Positions 40,857 through 55,280 of a stretch of DNA of 64,000 nucleotides are shown here, in pieces. The notes beneath the pieces are model-generated. The model worked only from the letters and a program-made list of their open reading frames with translations, did not search any database and was not told the origin of the DNA. The translations under genes were made by a program, and so were the position numbers. The first letter of the stretch is position 1; each line of letters begins with the position of its first letter. This stretch comes from Theobroma cacao. Its lineage: Eukaryota > Streptophyta > Magnoliopsida > Malvales > Malvaceae. The stretch covers positions 124,001-188,000 of the forward strand of contig NC_030854.1 in the NCBI RefSeq assembly GCF_000208745.1, read 5' to 3'.

Positions 40857-43800
40857 CTTTTTGCAAATATAGAAAGATTTAATTCCTACAACTTATGGGG
40901 TCTCTGCATGCCCAATAATCCAACAAGTTAATGATCATGTGCTGGTTAGATTACATATGGTTCAAAGGTTTGTAGCAATGGTGGAAATGTGGGGCACATA
41001 TATCATCACGAACAAGGAGATGGCTGGAGGTAAATTTTGTTGATGGGATTCCTTCCCAAATCCCATATTTAAATATGGTTGAGGAGGGGATAATGTGCCG
41101 GGTTTTAGAATTTCAGGATTGCACTGATTGTCGTTTTTACTAGACCCACTTTCCCCCTCGACTCCCTAAGGTCTTTTCCAAGTCCACTTCCCACTGTTGA
41201 GGTCATAGATGCTTCTCATGTCTTCAAATGTTTGGAGAAGAAGAGCATCTCCCTGTTTCTCTCTCTCTCTCTCCACGTTTCAATCATAAATTATCTGTTT
41301 CCTCGACCCAAAATCTAGATGTGTTTAGAATCAGTAGTTGAATGACAGCCTCACTGTATGCAAAGATTGGTCTTACTGCCATCTATTACTCACCAACAAA
41401 TACAAGCAACTTATAACGTCGTCTACCATACACCATACATAATCAAGAGATAATACAAATTAAAAATGTTAATTTGGTTATCTTTTGGAATACAAAATAT
41501 GTACAATAAATTATTTTAATTTAAGATCTATCAAATTTTATTTTACTTTTATCACTTACCGATTAATAATATATATTTGATTTTAATATACGAGTGCGTG
41601 TATATATATATATATAATATGTGCATGCAAATGAGAGAGACAGAGAGAGAGAGAGAAAGGGGGAGTGTGACAGCAATTCATGAGTAGACATCCATGTTGC
41701 ATTCAAAGGATTGCGAAAATCTTTGGTGGCCTATGGGAGAACAATAAAAACTAATGCCTAATCTATTGCAAATGTATGGTCCAAACGACCCTGAGCGGAA
41801 AGCAAGAGACTTTGGCTTAAAAAGGTGGATGCAAATCAAAACTCCTTTTTTTTGCAGTACTCCAACTCCTACTCCTACTCCTCACTTTTCATTAATATCA
41901 AACTAATTAAGTCTTCAAATTTTAACTGTCAAACCTCATACTTATACATTAATTAATCTGCTCTATTTTCTGTTATGAAGAGTTCATAATCTGTGGTAAC
42001 TATGAAAAGGTACGTATAAATATATGTAAAGATAGAAATGGCGATTACACATAACTTTTAAGCTCAGTAGACTTTGCTGATTGAACCAGATGGAGGGGCT
42101 GTGTCACAATTGGCATGTCTGCGAGATGATGACAGCCTCCACTGAGAATGCAGGATCAACTGTAAATGCTACATATATTTGTCGCCAGAATTCCTTTTAT
42201 ATCAACTTGGAGAAGATAACCATTCAGCATTAATAACAATGTCAGCCATAAAATTTTTGTGGGATGCGGACCATTGAATTGGAATTCCACCCCAAGACCT
42301 CTGATAGAGATATGAGTAGGAAGAGAATTATAAACAAATAATAAGAAACACTATTTCCAGCAGCTGCCAAGCCATAAAAAGGATATGGATATGCATTTCC
42401 TAATGTCTCTTTTGAAACTCAAGTTGTTTAATGGAAGAAAATGTCAATTTAGAAGCGAGTTACACTTGACATCACATTCTAAAAGAAAGTATTATTTTAC
42501 GAACAAGTACTGAAAAAAGGGGTTATGAGTCAAGTTATAGTGGGTTAGTGAGGTGTTGCTCCGTGAATCAAGATGAAAAGGCAAAAGGGGCAGACAAGCA
42601 TGGAAGTGGGTAAAAGACTAATTTAAAGCTAATGGTAATGGAGATATCACTTGCAAGCACAATCTCTAGCTAGCTAGGCAGTGGCGGCAATTTGATTATA
42701 ATGGTGATTAGCTAGAGTAATTAATTGGGGATTAAAAATTTAAAAAACAGATCATGAGCCTACACCCACAACACATCCTCACCCAACACCATCAAATCAT
42801 GCATGTACATTTTCCTGTCTCACATAATGACAAGTCAACCTTCAACTGTGACCAACAACAGATTGAATGTGTAATTATTAAGATTCCAATTTCATTCTTT
42901 CCTTTCAGGATCCGTTTCACTCGCCTGATGTTACAGCTAAACGATCGAGCAACTTGGAACCTTGGTTATTATGTTGAAGGCTAAGGCCTGCAGCTCAATC
43001 TGAAGTTATTCTCATTATTTAATCAACATTATCAATCAGAAAACCTTACCTGTGGATGGGGTTGAAGTACAGTTGGAATCCCCACGCTTGTTCTCACTCA
43101 TGTCCTTTTTCTAATGGCTCTTTCTAAGCTGTATGCTTAGCCCAGATACAACAAAAAATGTAAAGGGAGAAGGGATTTAGATTATCTGCTGTCAGATGTG
43201 CTTATAATTTTATACAGGGGAACTTTTACGCATTCTCTATTAATCTGTATAGATGGTCGTCATCCTAGCATCACCATGCGCAACGTGTAGGTGACAAAAT
43301 CTAATACCCTTAATGTGCCTTCCTCAGGCAATGAAGCTGGTTGACGATTAGGTACACAGGGAGAAGGTTAAGACAAATCAGAGGGTTGAGAATTGCGACA
43401 AAGAGCAAAAATGTGGTGATTGACAAGCATCTTCCGTCTAGTCAGCAGGACAGCAGGTTCCATCTTTGGTCTTGCCTCCAGCAGGTTCCCGGTCTAACTA
43501 TAAGATCATAAAGTTTTATATCATGTAATGCATGACCTCATCATTACATGTTGAAATCTGAATCCAATATTTGGATTCTTCTGATGATATACATGCCCAA
43601 GATTACTTAAGCACCCTTAACCAGCAACTAACTTTTTTGATTAATTAGTCTCTCTTATAGTATAAGCTAGCTCATAAAAGCAGTTTCTTCCATCACCATG
43701 GTCTTTGGTGGGGATCTCATGCAAGAATATTGATCAGAGACTAAAGAAATTGTCGGTAGAACCGGAGTTGCTGTATACCATATGGGACAAAAAGTTAGAT

Positions 43801-45402
43801 ATATATGGTCAGTCCACTGTTCAACGAAACATTAATTGAATAATTCAAAGACAAATTACAGGAACTTAATCAAGCATACTTAGCACCTGAATGAACTGAA
43901 ACTATTCACCACCATTACAGACTCCAAATCCATCATTCAAAACTCCTCAATTGATAACAGGGAACGAAACATATATATGTATAGTGAAAAATTGTACCTA
44001 AAACTTGTGCGTTTTGTTTTTAGTTTTTGGGATGCATGAGTGGCGCCGAGCCAGCAATCGATCCACATGCATATTGAAGTGAACGAATGAGGAGAGAAGG
44101 GGAATATCCGTTTTCACTTTTCTGCATGTCCTTATAACTCTTGAAACGAGGAGGAGTACAAATAATAATTGCCAGTAGGAAGAAAATTCTGCACAATTGT
44201 AAAAGAGTGTGACCTTACCGTATCAGGATTCTTAGGACTTTGATTGCAACATTAACATACACAAGAGTCTTGCATGAAAGGACGTTTGGCTGTCAAAAAG
44301 TGCTCCTTTTATGCATTAGAGTTTCAAATAATTGAGTCGTTAGGAAGCGAAATTATTAAAGGAATACCAGACTAGCGTAGATCAGCGGAGTCTCTAAAGA
44401 AAATGAAAGAAACCCTTGCTTGTATGACAAACGACCGAATCCCCCACTTGATGAGGATCTTCCACTTTTTCCATATAAAGAGACGTTGATTGTTTTGCAT
44501 GTTGTGATCCATCGAGCCTTGACACAGATTCTGCAACACTAGAAAATTTCCTTTGGCACCGCATGGTTGCAAAAACCAGAAGGATAGATTAGACCGACAA
44601 CGGTTTTGGACTATACATATTTATAGCATCCGAAATCACTTTGACGATACGATGGATGACTTTAGTTATTCGTTGTCCAAAGTAATTGCATTCTGAAAAC
44701 TTTGATTGATGTCTTCTCGTTCTGGTCATTTTAGTTGTGCATGCCATGTGCTTGTAGAGGATGTGGAGCCATGGGCGTAAGCCATCAGCATCGAGAAGAG
44801 TAAAAGGACGTAGTACTAGTAATTAGGAAAGAAGAACAGAAATGCACTAGTAGCTACCTCTTCTACAGGCTTTAGGCTTTAGGCTTCAGGAGGAGCACCA
44901 AGGTGGCCAGGGCTCGGACCATACTTTCTTCACCAATGGGCCTAACTGCTGCGGCTTGGACTTGTTGGGCTAGAGAATCAGAGGCCTATCCTCCTTGGGC
45001 AAGATTAGAGTTTGATACTTTCTGAGCCAAGCCTTAATGGTGGCCATCTTAACCCAACCAATAGCAAATGGGGAAACAGAGTGAATCCAAGTATCCGAAA
45101 GGATGGACGGTTGGTTTTCTATGACTTGTGGGCTTGTGGCTTAAACTTAATTGATCATAAAAACTACAAAGGAAACAATCCGGGCACTAAAAGACGGCAG
45201 CAACGACCAATGAAAATGTCGTTACTCTGCCGCCGGAAATCATATTCTAACAACGAAAAAGAAGTTGAAGACAAAGTGCCACCAACTTCACTCTCCACTC
45301 TTTTTCTTTATTTATGTGTAAAGATTCTTCGCTTCATCACCTCTTAACTTAGTTTTGTATCTCAACTCTTCCCCCCCCCCCCCCCCTCCCCTTCTCCTAA
45401 CG

Positions 45403-48400
45403 ATGGCATCCCTCTCGTGCGGCTCCAACCTCGCCCTGCTCCTCCGTGTCGCCAACCCCAACTGGAACGACCCATCATCGTCTCTCCCTTCCTCCTCAAA
45501 CTTGATTGGCAAATTCGGTCCGAAATCAGTGACAACTGCTTGTTGTCGTTCCTCTTCTTCCTCAAAAGCCGTGGGAGTTGGAGTTACACGCGCCACTGCG
45601 CAGGTGGCGGACGCTTTAGTGGTGGATAAAGAGGAGAAGAGTCAGGTGTTGAGAGTAGGGGTGATATGTGGAGGTCCATCGGCGGAGCGTGGGATTTCCT
45701 TGAACTCTGCTCGCTCCGTACTTGATCACATACAGGTCAATACAATGCATTATACATGCATAATATACATACGAATATCTGCATTCATACTAATACAGTA
45801 GTACTGACTGATAGTTGTGGTTGTTGACAGGGAGAGGATTTGCGTGTAAGCTGCTATTACATTGACTCTCATCTCAATGCCTATGCAATATCCTCTGCTC
45901 AGGTTTTTCTACTTTCCAATATTAATTCATTCATCTGTGACCAGCTGTATTCATTGCTTGTTATGTTTTAATGGATTAATTTTTTAGTTATAATTCACAT
46001 ATTTCTTAAACAGCTTGTTCTTGTAAAATTTTTACCAATACTCACTGGTCTTCTGATTTTCTTCAGGTATATTCGAATACTCCTTCAGACTTTGATTTTA
46101 AGCTCGAAAGGTGAGCAATTTCAACCTATTCTTTCGTTGTACATGAATTGTTTAATGCATTAAGATGAATAAAGTTGTCTATATATTGCAGCCTTGCCCA
46201 AGGTTTCCGGTCTTTGTCTGAATTTGCAGAGCATCTAGCTGCCTCGGTGGACATAGTTTTCCCTGTTATACATGGTCGGTTTGGTGAAGATGGTGGCATT
46301 CAGGTGCATTGCTATAATCCTTCATCATAAACTATGAATTGCACTAATGCAGACAAACATTAGTATCATTTATTGAAGGTTTTATATTGCATAGACTGTT
46401 TGATAATACATAATTATTTTTTCCATCTGATGACTATTCAGGAGCTATTGGAAGAACATAATGTTCCATTTGTTGGCACAGGATCCAAGGAGTGTCGTCA
46501 AGCATTTGACAAGGTTCAGAAACTTTATTTCTCATATCATCATGACCAGTCTGTTCATACTTAACAACGTAATGCATCATTCTCGTATCATCATGACCAA
46601 TCTGTTTATACTTCTTATGTAAAATCTACCGACCTAATGCATTATGGTTCATTAATGACCAATCTGTTCACTATGCGCCTACTTATTTGGTTCTGAATGG
46701 AGAGTTGAATGCATCGGATTCTGTAGAATGGTTACTGATTAGTTTCAATTGTCTGTTGGGAGGAAAAGACAATGCTAACTCTGTCGTTTTAATTTATTGC
46801 AGTATGATGCCTCCCTGAGCCTTAGCAAACACGGATTCGTGACAATACCTAGTTTCTTGGTCCAGGTGATTTCATAGTTTTCTTAAACAGTGTTTTCTTG
46901 TTTGGCTCAATTATCTATTGCGTGTTGCTATTCAGTCTTGCATGTGCATAATCCCTGCAGGACACACAACTTATGCACACATGCGCAAATACTCAATGTT
47001 TTACCCTCATGATTACCGGGTGACAAAAGCTCTACTCGCTTATGTTATGATTCCTGCTATTGTGATTTCCTGTTATTTTGATTTCAATCTTATTTTTCCT
47101 GAAGATGGTTTTGGGAGGTTGTTAAAGCACTGAAGTGATTTACCTCCTTGGTTTTACCTACGTACTACTTTATCATAATTCTTCAGGATACTGCCTAGAT
47201 CATAAACGTCCCTATCTGCCATCTTTTCTAGGCGGTAAATTTTGGCCCAGATACCTCTGTATATTGTCGGAAATTCTTAGCAAAGCTCAAAGAATCTAAG
47301 AAACCTGGTTAATTTTGCAATATCGTAAATATGCTGCTGAAATGTTATATATGATGCCTATGGTCAAAAGCAGTCTCTTTGCTTCTTGTGCCCTAATGCA
47401 AACATTACTGTTGATTTTATAGTAATATAGAAGAACTTGTATAAGCATTTTAGAGTTAAATGTATCTGACTACACTTTGTGCTATTAAAATTATGATGGT
47501 GTTTTAGGGAAGCGAAGTGAATGAATCTGAATTATCAAAATGGTTTGCAAGCAACCAGTTGGACTTTAACTCTGGGAAAGTTGTGGTAAGTCATGCTTCC
47601 TACTCTTGTGTAATTTGGTACATCGCTATAGTGAGGTAATTTGACAGACCTTTATGTCTTGAAATTTCATGGTAACATTTTTTTTCTAGGTCAAACCAAC
47701 AAGAGCAGGGTCAAGCATTGGTGTCACAGTTGCATATGGAGTTACTGATTCACTTAAAAAGGCTAAAGAAATTATTTCACAGGTATACTAGGTTTCATAT
47801 ACAACATTAATCCACTGTTGTTATGTCAAATATTGGATCCAGCCAATGCATGAGGTCACCAAGTGAGTTTGATTTAATTTAGGTTTCATTCCCTATTATC
47901 CTTAGAAAATTTTTCTAAATATGCGAAAATGTTTCATGTAGTATATTATTTCTATCTGTATCTTTTAGTAATGGAGAATTTAAAAGAAATTTTCAGTTCT
48001 TCTGGAAGAATGAAGTAAATGGGTGGAAAATTGATTATCAGCTCTTTGTTGAAATTTTCCTGAAGATTCAGCAAACAGTATTAATTTTGGACTGAGCTGG
48101 AGGAGAAACTGGCTACAAATTCAGACTAAGTAATAATGTTTCGAATCTGCCGTTGGTGTTAACTAATGAATTATGTTCTTTGTTTTTTCGTAGGGAATTG
48201 ATGATAGAGTCCTTGTTGAATTATTTCTTGAAGGGGGGAGTGAATTTACAGCCATTGTTCTTGATGTGGGTCATGGTTTTGATTGCCAACCTGTTGTCCT
48301 ACTGCCAACCGAGGTAACTCTGACCTAGAGACTGTTGTTCTTGATGTGGGTCATGATTTTGATTGCCAACCTGTTTTCCTACTGCCAACTGTTGTTTCTC

Positions 48401-51400
48401 ATGTAAATCTACCATAAAAAAAGGGGTATTCATACTTGCATACACTACAGATATAAGTCTTTATCATCAATTTTATCTCTTTATATTCTCTTGTTAGGAA
48501 AATTTTTCCCTTACAACTTAATATCAGTAACTTTTAGCACTTACGAAGCTAATTTTGACAACTTTTATTTCTAAATGTGATTAGTTCTTCAGGTTTGACT
48601 TTTCATAGGAGCTAGACTTTGAGTAATGCAGAGTGAAATTAATTGGTGGAATTTCAAAGAAGGTTAAAAATAAAAAAATTTAGGAATTCCTTTAACATGA
48701 CTTTTTATTTTCATGGATTAGTTTTTGGCCATAATAAAACATCTTATAAATTTAGTTCTTTTAAGATGAATGAGTAATTTTACCTCAGCCTAGTAGATGA
48801 TTTGGTAATAACACAATGAAATCTATGGCCCAGGTGGAGCTTCAATTTCATGGCAGTGGTGATGTAAGGGAGAGAGATGCAATTTTCAATTATCGAAGGA
48901 AGTATCTTCCCACACAACAGGTCTCTCAACATTGCATCCCTGAATTTTCTATCTAGAGAGCTTATCACTTATCATGCACTTGCAACACTCAGAATGGGTG
49001 TATAACCTTTTTAGTTTTGAGTTGTGCACTTTGATGTTTAAATACTACACTGTTTTCCTAATTTGGAACTATTTTCTGTACTTATAGGTTGCTTATCACA
49101 CTCCTCCTCGTTTTCCTATTGATATAATCAAAAGTATCCGAGAAGGGGCATCTCTGTTATTTCGAAGGCTTGGTCTGCGTGATTTTGCTCGAATTGATGG
49201 ATGGTTTTTGCCTTCTACCACAAAGGCATTATCTTCTTCTGAAGATAAATATGGAATGACAGAATTGGGCACGATTCTATTTACTGACATCAACTTGGTA
49301 AAGTTAATCTCTGATTCTTTTCCCTAGTAGTTGTTGACTTCGATGTTCCGTATATCTCATACCGAGTTTTCCTTTTATCTGTCAGATTAGTGGGATGGAA
49401 CAAACCAGTTTCTTGTTTCAGCAAGCTTCAAAGGTACTTTTGAGTATATATAGAAGTTTTTCTTGTGTTTAGTGTAAGTTTTCAGTATAGCTTCTAAAGG
49501 GCATGGACAACATCTATCATTTGTCCTGCCATGGAGTGTAAAAATAATCTCAGTTAAATACACAGTGCAGTTAGAACTTAGAAGTAACTTTTGTAGGTAT
49601 TTTATCACAAAATTTGTTTTATAGAAAGCCAAAAGCTACAAAGTATTGAAATGATTTATGATATTTAAAGTATGAAATGTACATAACTAAAAACATTTTG
49701 TCCTTCCTTCCTGGTTCACTGGTTCTGGCTGCTTTGCAGATCATATTGCATGAGTAGGGTTGAGGCAGGAAATCTTTAATTCTTTCTAGTTTTCATCCAG
49801 TTTTACTGAACCAGCATCTAACCCCAAAACATACATTTTTTGTTTAGGTTGGGTTTTCTCATTCGAACATTCTGCGAAGCATAATCCATCGTGCTTGCTT
49901 GAGGTTTCCTGAGCTTGCAACATATAGTAGTGAATCAGGTCAATTGCGCAGAACTTCAAAATGCTTGAAGCCTACTGAAACATCCAAAGGGCTTGAAGGC
50001 ATTCATAAAGTCTTTGTCATTTTTGGAGGAGACACTTCAGAGCGACAAGTATCCCTTATGAGTGGAACTAATGTTTGGCTCAACTTGCAAGCATTTGATG
50101 ATGTAAGCTCTTTTATTTGTCCCATTTTCTGATACATGTCTTTTAGATCAGTAATACTAGAATTCTTCACATCATCTATGGCCGCGCTTTAATTGTACTA
50201 ATTTATAAGAAAAGAAAAGATGCCCTTTTACTTAAATTATGACAAAAGTGTGTGATAGGTGTGATACTGTCTGAGATAGGTGATGTTGGTGTCTACAGCT
50301 TGATGTCACTCCCTGTTTGCTTGCTAGCTCAATTGACCATTCATCTACTACAGATTCAGATAAAAAGGAGTCTGATGTGAGCTCCAGAGAAGTTTGGTTA
50401 TTACCGTAAGTTTACCCTTTACATATATCTGGCTGCATCTTTCTTCTGTTTTATATGCATGGTTTCCAGGAAAACATCTCCTTTTGATGGTCATAGGTAT
50501 CCCCTTCTTATGGTTTTTCCCTTTCCTGTTCTCATTGGCTACTGGTCTTTTATGGAAGCAGCTAATCTTGGAATTAGTGATGATAGATCAGTTGGTGGTT
50601 TTTGTTGCTTCTTTTGCCTTCTATGATCTTGTTAATCTAACTTGACTAATGAAATTATGTTCCTCTTTTTCTTTACTTACAGTTACTCTCTTGTGTTGAG
50701 ACACACAACAGAGGAAGTCCTTGATGCATGCATGGAGGCAATTGAACCAGCTCGAGCTGCCTTGACGTCTCACTTAAGAAACCAAGTGATGAATGAACTC
50801 ATGGAAGGTTTGAAGAAACATGGCTGGTTCATGGGATTTGATATAACTGATCAGCAACCTGTGAGATACTCGCTGAAAGAGTGGATCAAGTTTGCCAAGG
50901 AAGTCGAAGCAACAGTTTTTATTTCAGGTTCTATTTCTTGGTTCTGTATTTGGTAGTAGTGAATGACTCATTACTATTCCAAATTTATTGTTGAAATAGA
51001 TAGCCTAGTAATTGTGGATGTCAGATAATTCTTAAATTACGCTTACACATATTATCTTTTTTTTCTTGAATATAGCCAAGATGGATTTCACATATCCTTT
51101 ATCATAGAAAACTTTTTGTTGAGTTGCTAAATACAGTTGCATATCTTGGAATCATATGTCCAATCAATTACTTTTTTCTGTTTTTCAATTTACTTTTGCT
51201 GTGTGCTGCCTTTCACTTTCTCGTGAATGCATGGACCAAAGGAAGGCAGTGAGGACTTGAATTGTGTGACTGTTATATTGTTAACATCTTTCTTGAGATT
51301 TGTTTCAGTGTGTTTTCAATCACCAAGTTGATGTTAATTGCAGTGCATGGAGGCATAGGTGAAGATGGTACACTTCAGTCTTTGCTGGAGGCTGAAGAAA

Positions 51401-54042
51401 TTCCTTATTCAGGTTCATCCTCATTACTTCTTTTGTATCAAGATCACCATTTTTCTTTAAATGGTTAATCATTTTTCCTTTCTTTCTTGTTCTCTTTTCA
51501 TGTGAAGGTCCTGGTGTAAAAGCTTCAAAGATTTGCATGGATAAAGTTGCAACATCTCTGGCTCTTAATCATGTATGTTAGCAAATTATTGTTTAGGATT
51601 TTCTGAAAGAAAAACAGAGTTTCTTTGACCACCTTTTGCTCCTCATTATAGCTTTGAGTAGATTTTTATATACTAAGCATTAGAGTCTGTGGAAATCAAC
51701 AGCTGGGAGACATGGGAGTTCTTACCATAAACAAAGATGTGAAGCGAAAAGAGGAATTACTGAAGATGCCCATTCTTCAGACTTGGCATGACTTGACCTC
51801 AAAGCTTCAGTGTGAAACATTATGCATTAAACCAGCGAGGGATGGATGCTCGACTGGTGTTGCAAGATTGTGGTAGGTTAATCTTCCTTGTTCAAGGCTG
51901 AGTACTGACTTACCTTTGCCACTTGACTGTGAAATGTAAATAATTCTGATATCTGCTAGAGCTATGTCATTCAATAGAATATTCTGGTTTTATCCAGTAT
52001 AATGATTCTAATCATCTTCTACCTGCAGTTGTGCAGAGGACCTTGCAGTGTATGCAAAAGCAGTGGATGATTGCCTTTTGAGGATTCCTCCTAATAGTTT
52101 TTCGAAGGTATAAAAAGCCTGGCTACACTTCATCGTGCCCTCAGATGAGCAGATTACCACCTATTGAGAACCTTTAACTGGACTGAAATAGATCCAAGGA
52201 CAAGTCTGACACTTGCATAGTTGATGTTTCTAAGGCATGAAAGAAATAGTTCTAAAAGGGTTAACCTTGAACTAACCAGAAACTGAACAAAAATGGGGAA
52301 AAGGTTCTTTGGCAATAAAATCACGGGGATATGTTGAAAAAAAATCTCAAGAAGTCTAATATTTGCTCAATTTTTGGCGGAAGTGGTCCCTGATTGTCTA
52401 AAATTCGTGTTTTCTAGCTGGCCATTTTCCTCTCAAATTATGAGTTGCAGAGAGATATTATAACTTTCTTAATGGATTAGCATATTCAATTCCGGAGCAA
52501 GGCGTTAAATCTACTAAAATGGTTTTTCACTTGCAGATTGCATGTCTATGGTAGCATGATCGAGTTTCTGTTATAAACTCTTAACGTTCCTTTGTACAAT
52601 GCCTAGGCACATGGTATGATCGAAATGCCAAACCCTCCTCCAGAGCTCTTGATCTTTGAACCTTTTGTGGAGACAGATGAGATTGTTGTTTCGTCCAAAA
52701 CTGCAACTGCAAATTCACAGCACCTCCTATGGAAAGGACACAGTCGATGGGTAGAAGTAACAGTTGGTGTTATTGGAAAACGGGGATCGATGCACTCACT
52801 GAGTCCTAGCATTACTGTCAAGGAAACTGGTGATATTTTGTCCCTTGAGGAGAAATTTCAGGGTATGTCTTTTTTCACTATTAAATCTAATTAACAAGTA
52901 AATGAATTTGGGATCTGAATCAACTGAGGGAAATGCTTTTGTACTGCTCCATTTGACAAGGTTTGTTTCTTAATCATGTAATTTAACACAGTTTGGCTGG
53001 AGGGTACTTTGTTGTGAATCTTTTCCAGGGAAATAATCATGTATTTATGTATAGAGAGCATTTTATGTGCAGTAATGATATAGTTTTTGCTTAACAGGTG
53101 GAACTGGCATCAATCTGACTCCTCCCCCTGTATCAATTATGAGGTTTGTCAAGAAATCTTACTTTATGGAAAATTGTCCTAGCAGACAGTATGATATTCA
53201 CGTCACTTCATTATTGATGTATCAGTTCCCACTTCCCAAATAAACTAATACTTAAAGTGCATTTCTGATACTTTCAAAGGCAAAGTCATGCATTTCTTTT
53301 CAAATCTTTGCAAATTGTTCTTCTTTTTCTTGGATTGTTCTTTCCATGGAATGAGTTTTTCCCTTCTTGATTCAGTAATGAGGTTTTGGGGCGATGTAAG
53401 CAACGTATTGAACTAATTGCCAACACTCTGCAACTGGAAGGATTTTCAAGAATGGACGCATTTGTTAATGTCGACAGTGGTGAGGTATGTTGTTTCTATG
53501 ATGTTATACAGTCTTCCGTTACTCTCTTGAGTTATGCTTGGTGAGGCCGACTCTGCTTGTGATGTCATGTGGGTCTCTTTGAAGCCCCTTTTCTCTTTCG
53601 ATGTCTTGATGATTGTTACAAAACAGATTGTCTGCAAGATTAAGTGGTAGCAATGTGCTGATTGATCTAGAATTCGTCAGTATTAGATTGAAGCATTATC
53701 TTCCTGGTAACGAAATTTGCAGGTGTTGGTCATAGAGGTCAATACGGTGCCTGGAATGACTCCTTCCACTGTCTTGATACACCAGGTAAAATCATCCGGT
53801 ACCCACAAGATGTAGCATTCATTTTATGTGTGGCAGGCTTTTGCTTTGGCTCATTGTGTTGTTCAGAATTGGTACATGCAGCTTCAAAGAAGAGTAGAAG
53901 ACTAATATACTGTTCCTGTATCTCATTTCTGACATTCTATGTTTTGCTACACTGCTATCAGGCACTGGCAGAGCAGCCTCCCATGTATCCTCACCAGTTC
54001 TTCCGTTCACTTCTCGATTTGGCGTCAGAGAGAGTGCTGTAA
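45403..54042 (+). CDS. D-alanine-D-alanine ligase family protein, two fused ligase units (24 exons, 958 aa)
   Basis: Plant counterpart of bacterial Ddl, an ATP-grasp ligase that makes the D-Ala-D-Ala dipeptide of peptidoglycan; the Arabidopsis homologue is At3g08840. Exons: 45403-45735, 45831-45902, 46067-46110, 46192-46303, 46442-46513, 46803-46865, 47508-47585, 47690-47782, 48194-48313, 48834-48920, 49088-49297, 49386-49433, 49848-50102, 50299-50405, 50683-50927, 51344-51412, 51508-51572, 51703-51872, 52029-52107, 52607-52862, 53098-53143, 53376-53484, 53723-53785, 53962-54042. The Ser-rich N-terminus looks like a chloroplast transit peptide. Unit 1 (about 85-450) has GGPSAERGISLNSA and HGRFGEDGGIQ; unit 2 (about 480-958) has FGGDTSERQVSLMSG, HGGIGEDGTLQ and EVNTVPGMTPST. 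The matching catalytic loop of unit 1 is degenerate (DINLISGMEQTS). A role in chloroplast division or a residual plastid wall is inferred from moss studies; activity in flowering plants is uncertain. Confidence 0.94.
48255..48389 (+). repeat. 80-bp tandem duplication spanning an exon-intron junction
   Basis: The last 55 bases of exon 9 of the ligase gene (48255-48309) are repeated at 48335-48389 within the next intron with three differences. The copied segment lacks the splice donor, so the gene model is unaffected. Confidence 0.9.
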
Positions 54043-55280
54043 AAGTTGTTTGAACTCCGTTGGTGGGATCTTGCATTGGGTATTGAAGAATGAAAGAGGA
54101 AAACATGTAGCAACAAGTAGATTGTGAAACTCAAAACTCAAAAGCAATTGCATAAATTACGAAATTTGTGTTTTTCCTTTTCTTAATTCTCTTAGGATGT
54201 GAAAGTGATAATAATATCGAAAATCTTGGGAATAAAAATTTAGAAATTCATTTCAGGGTAAAAAATGATCACTTCCTTGGATCAGTTATAAGGCAAGTCC
54301 AAACCTTGAAGATCCATAAGGCCGAATTGAAGGCCATTTTTGAAGCTTTTGGGCCCTTAAAAAGAGTGAGAGAGGCCGAAGTAGATGTAGATTGGAATTT
54401 ATTGAAAATTTGAACCTCGTTAGCTTCATCGGGGTTTAACTCTTAACATAGGCATGCATTAGGCATAGGACAGCAATGAAAAGACAAAAGTGGAAACAAA
54501 TATCTGGTTAGTTGGTAGTGATGTTTTTCTGAATTTGAAACATAGAAATATAAAACAAAACACGAGGTAAGGTTGAAGCTCCTAGTAGCACTTCTGTTAT
54601 CAGTAGCTGTAGCCTGTCGAAATCTGTGTGTAGTGGAGTGGCAATTCATGTTTTCCTGGAGCCTTCACCTCCTACAAGATGTAATCCTCTAGTTCCAGTC
54701 CAGGATGAGCAGTAGATAACTAACAACCAACCTCAGGTTAGGATTTTCTTTTTCTTTTGAAATTTTCATATATAGGGAACATATCGTTGATCACTCCTAC
54801 CGTGGGGAAACCTGACACAGCCGATTGTGCTCAATGGCATTTTTGTTGTTGATGCTTCCTTGTTGCAGGAACCTAAATTGTCTGCCTGCAAACATAATTA
54901 ATTTTGCAGCATTCTTTCACATGTTTTTTTCTTTCACTTCTCAGACCTCAGGCTAATGCCCTTGGTCTCCGATTTAACATTTCCAGCTTGTTATACTTGG
55001 TATTTTGTAGTAGAATTTCTTTCACTGTCAATCAATTCCAATTAATTTCCACATGTTTTGTTTTGGTTTTCTTCGGGGGTTTTTTTTTTTCTTTTTTAAT
55101 AGTTCCATCCAACCACAAATAAATAACGAAGAACCTTCATTTCAATAAATGTGCTAGCTCACTTGCAAAACACGGTTACATAATTTACTGTTAAACAGAC
55201 AGAGATGCTTAACGTAGGTCCATTTTGACTATTTCCATGCATGCAATGTCCCAAGCATTGAACCGGTAGCTTCCTAATAT
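54043..55280. other. Convergent 3' ends of ligase and SAG20 genes
   Basis: The two flanking genes converge here, so much of the sequence is likely 3' untranslated region. A small plus-strand frame at 54168-54413 has no recognised similarity. No other gene is called. Confidence 0.5.

Larger units (their letters stand above)
38246..45402. other. Gene-poor region, right part of the desert
   Basis: Contains the upstream region of MIR164, a probable non-autonomous transposon (39511-40684), a long TA microsatellite (about 40812-40854) and GA-rich tracts near 41640. No protein gene is supported. The stretch just before 45403 is the promoter and leader of the two-domain ligase gene, including a run of 16 C residues at 45371-45386. 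Confidence 0.55.

Noticed and set aside
36001..45300. Other conserved miRNAs (miR156, 160, 166, 167, 172, 396 and similar) in the desert
   Set aside because: Reading for their mature sequences on both strands by eye found only miR164.
45012..45347. 111-residue frame upstream of the two-domain ligase
   Set aside because: No homology, ordinary composition and a position in the promoter; treated as chance.
45403..54042. Recent bacterial gene transfer as the origin of the D-Ala-D-Ala ligase
   Set aside because: The gene has 24 exons with normal plant introns and a Ser-rich transit-like leader, and orthologues are widespread in land plants. It is an old plastid-pathway gene, not a recent acquisition or contaminant.
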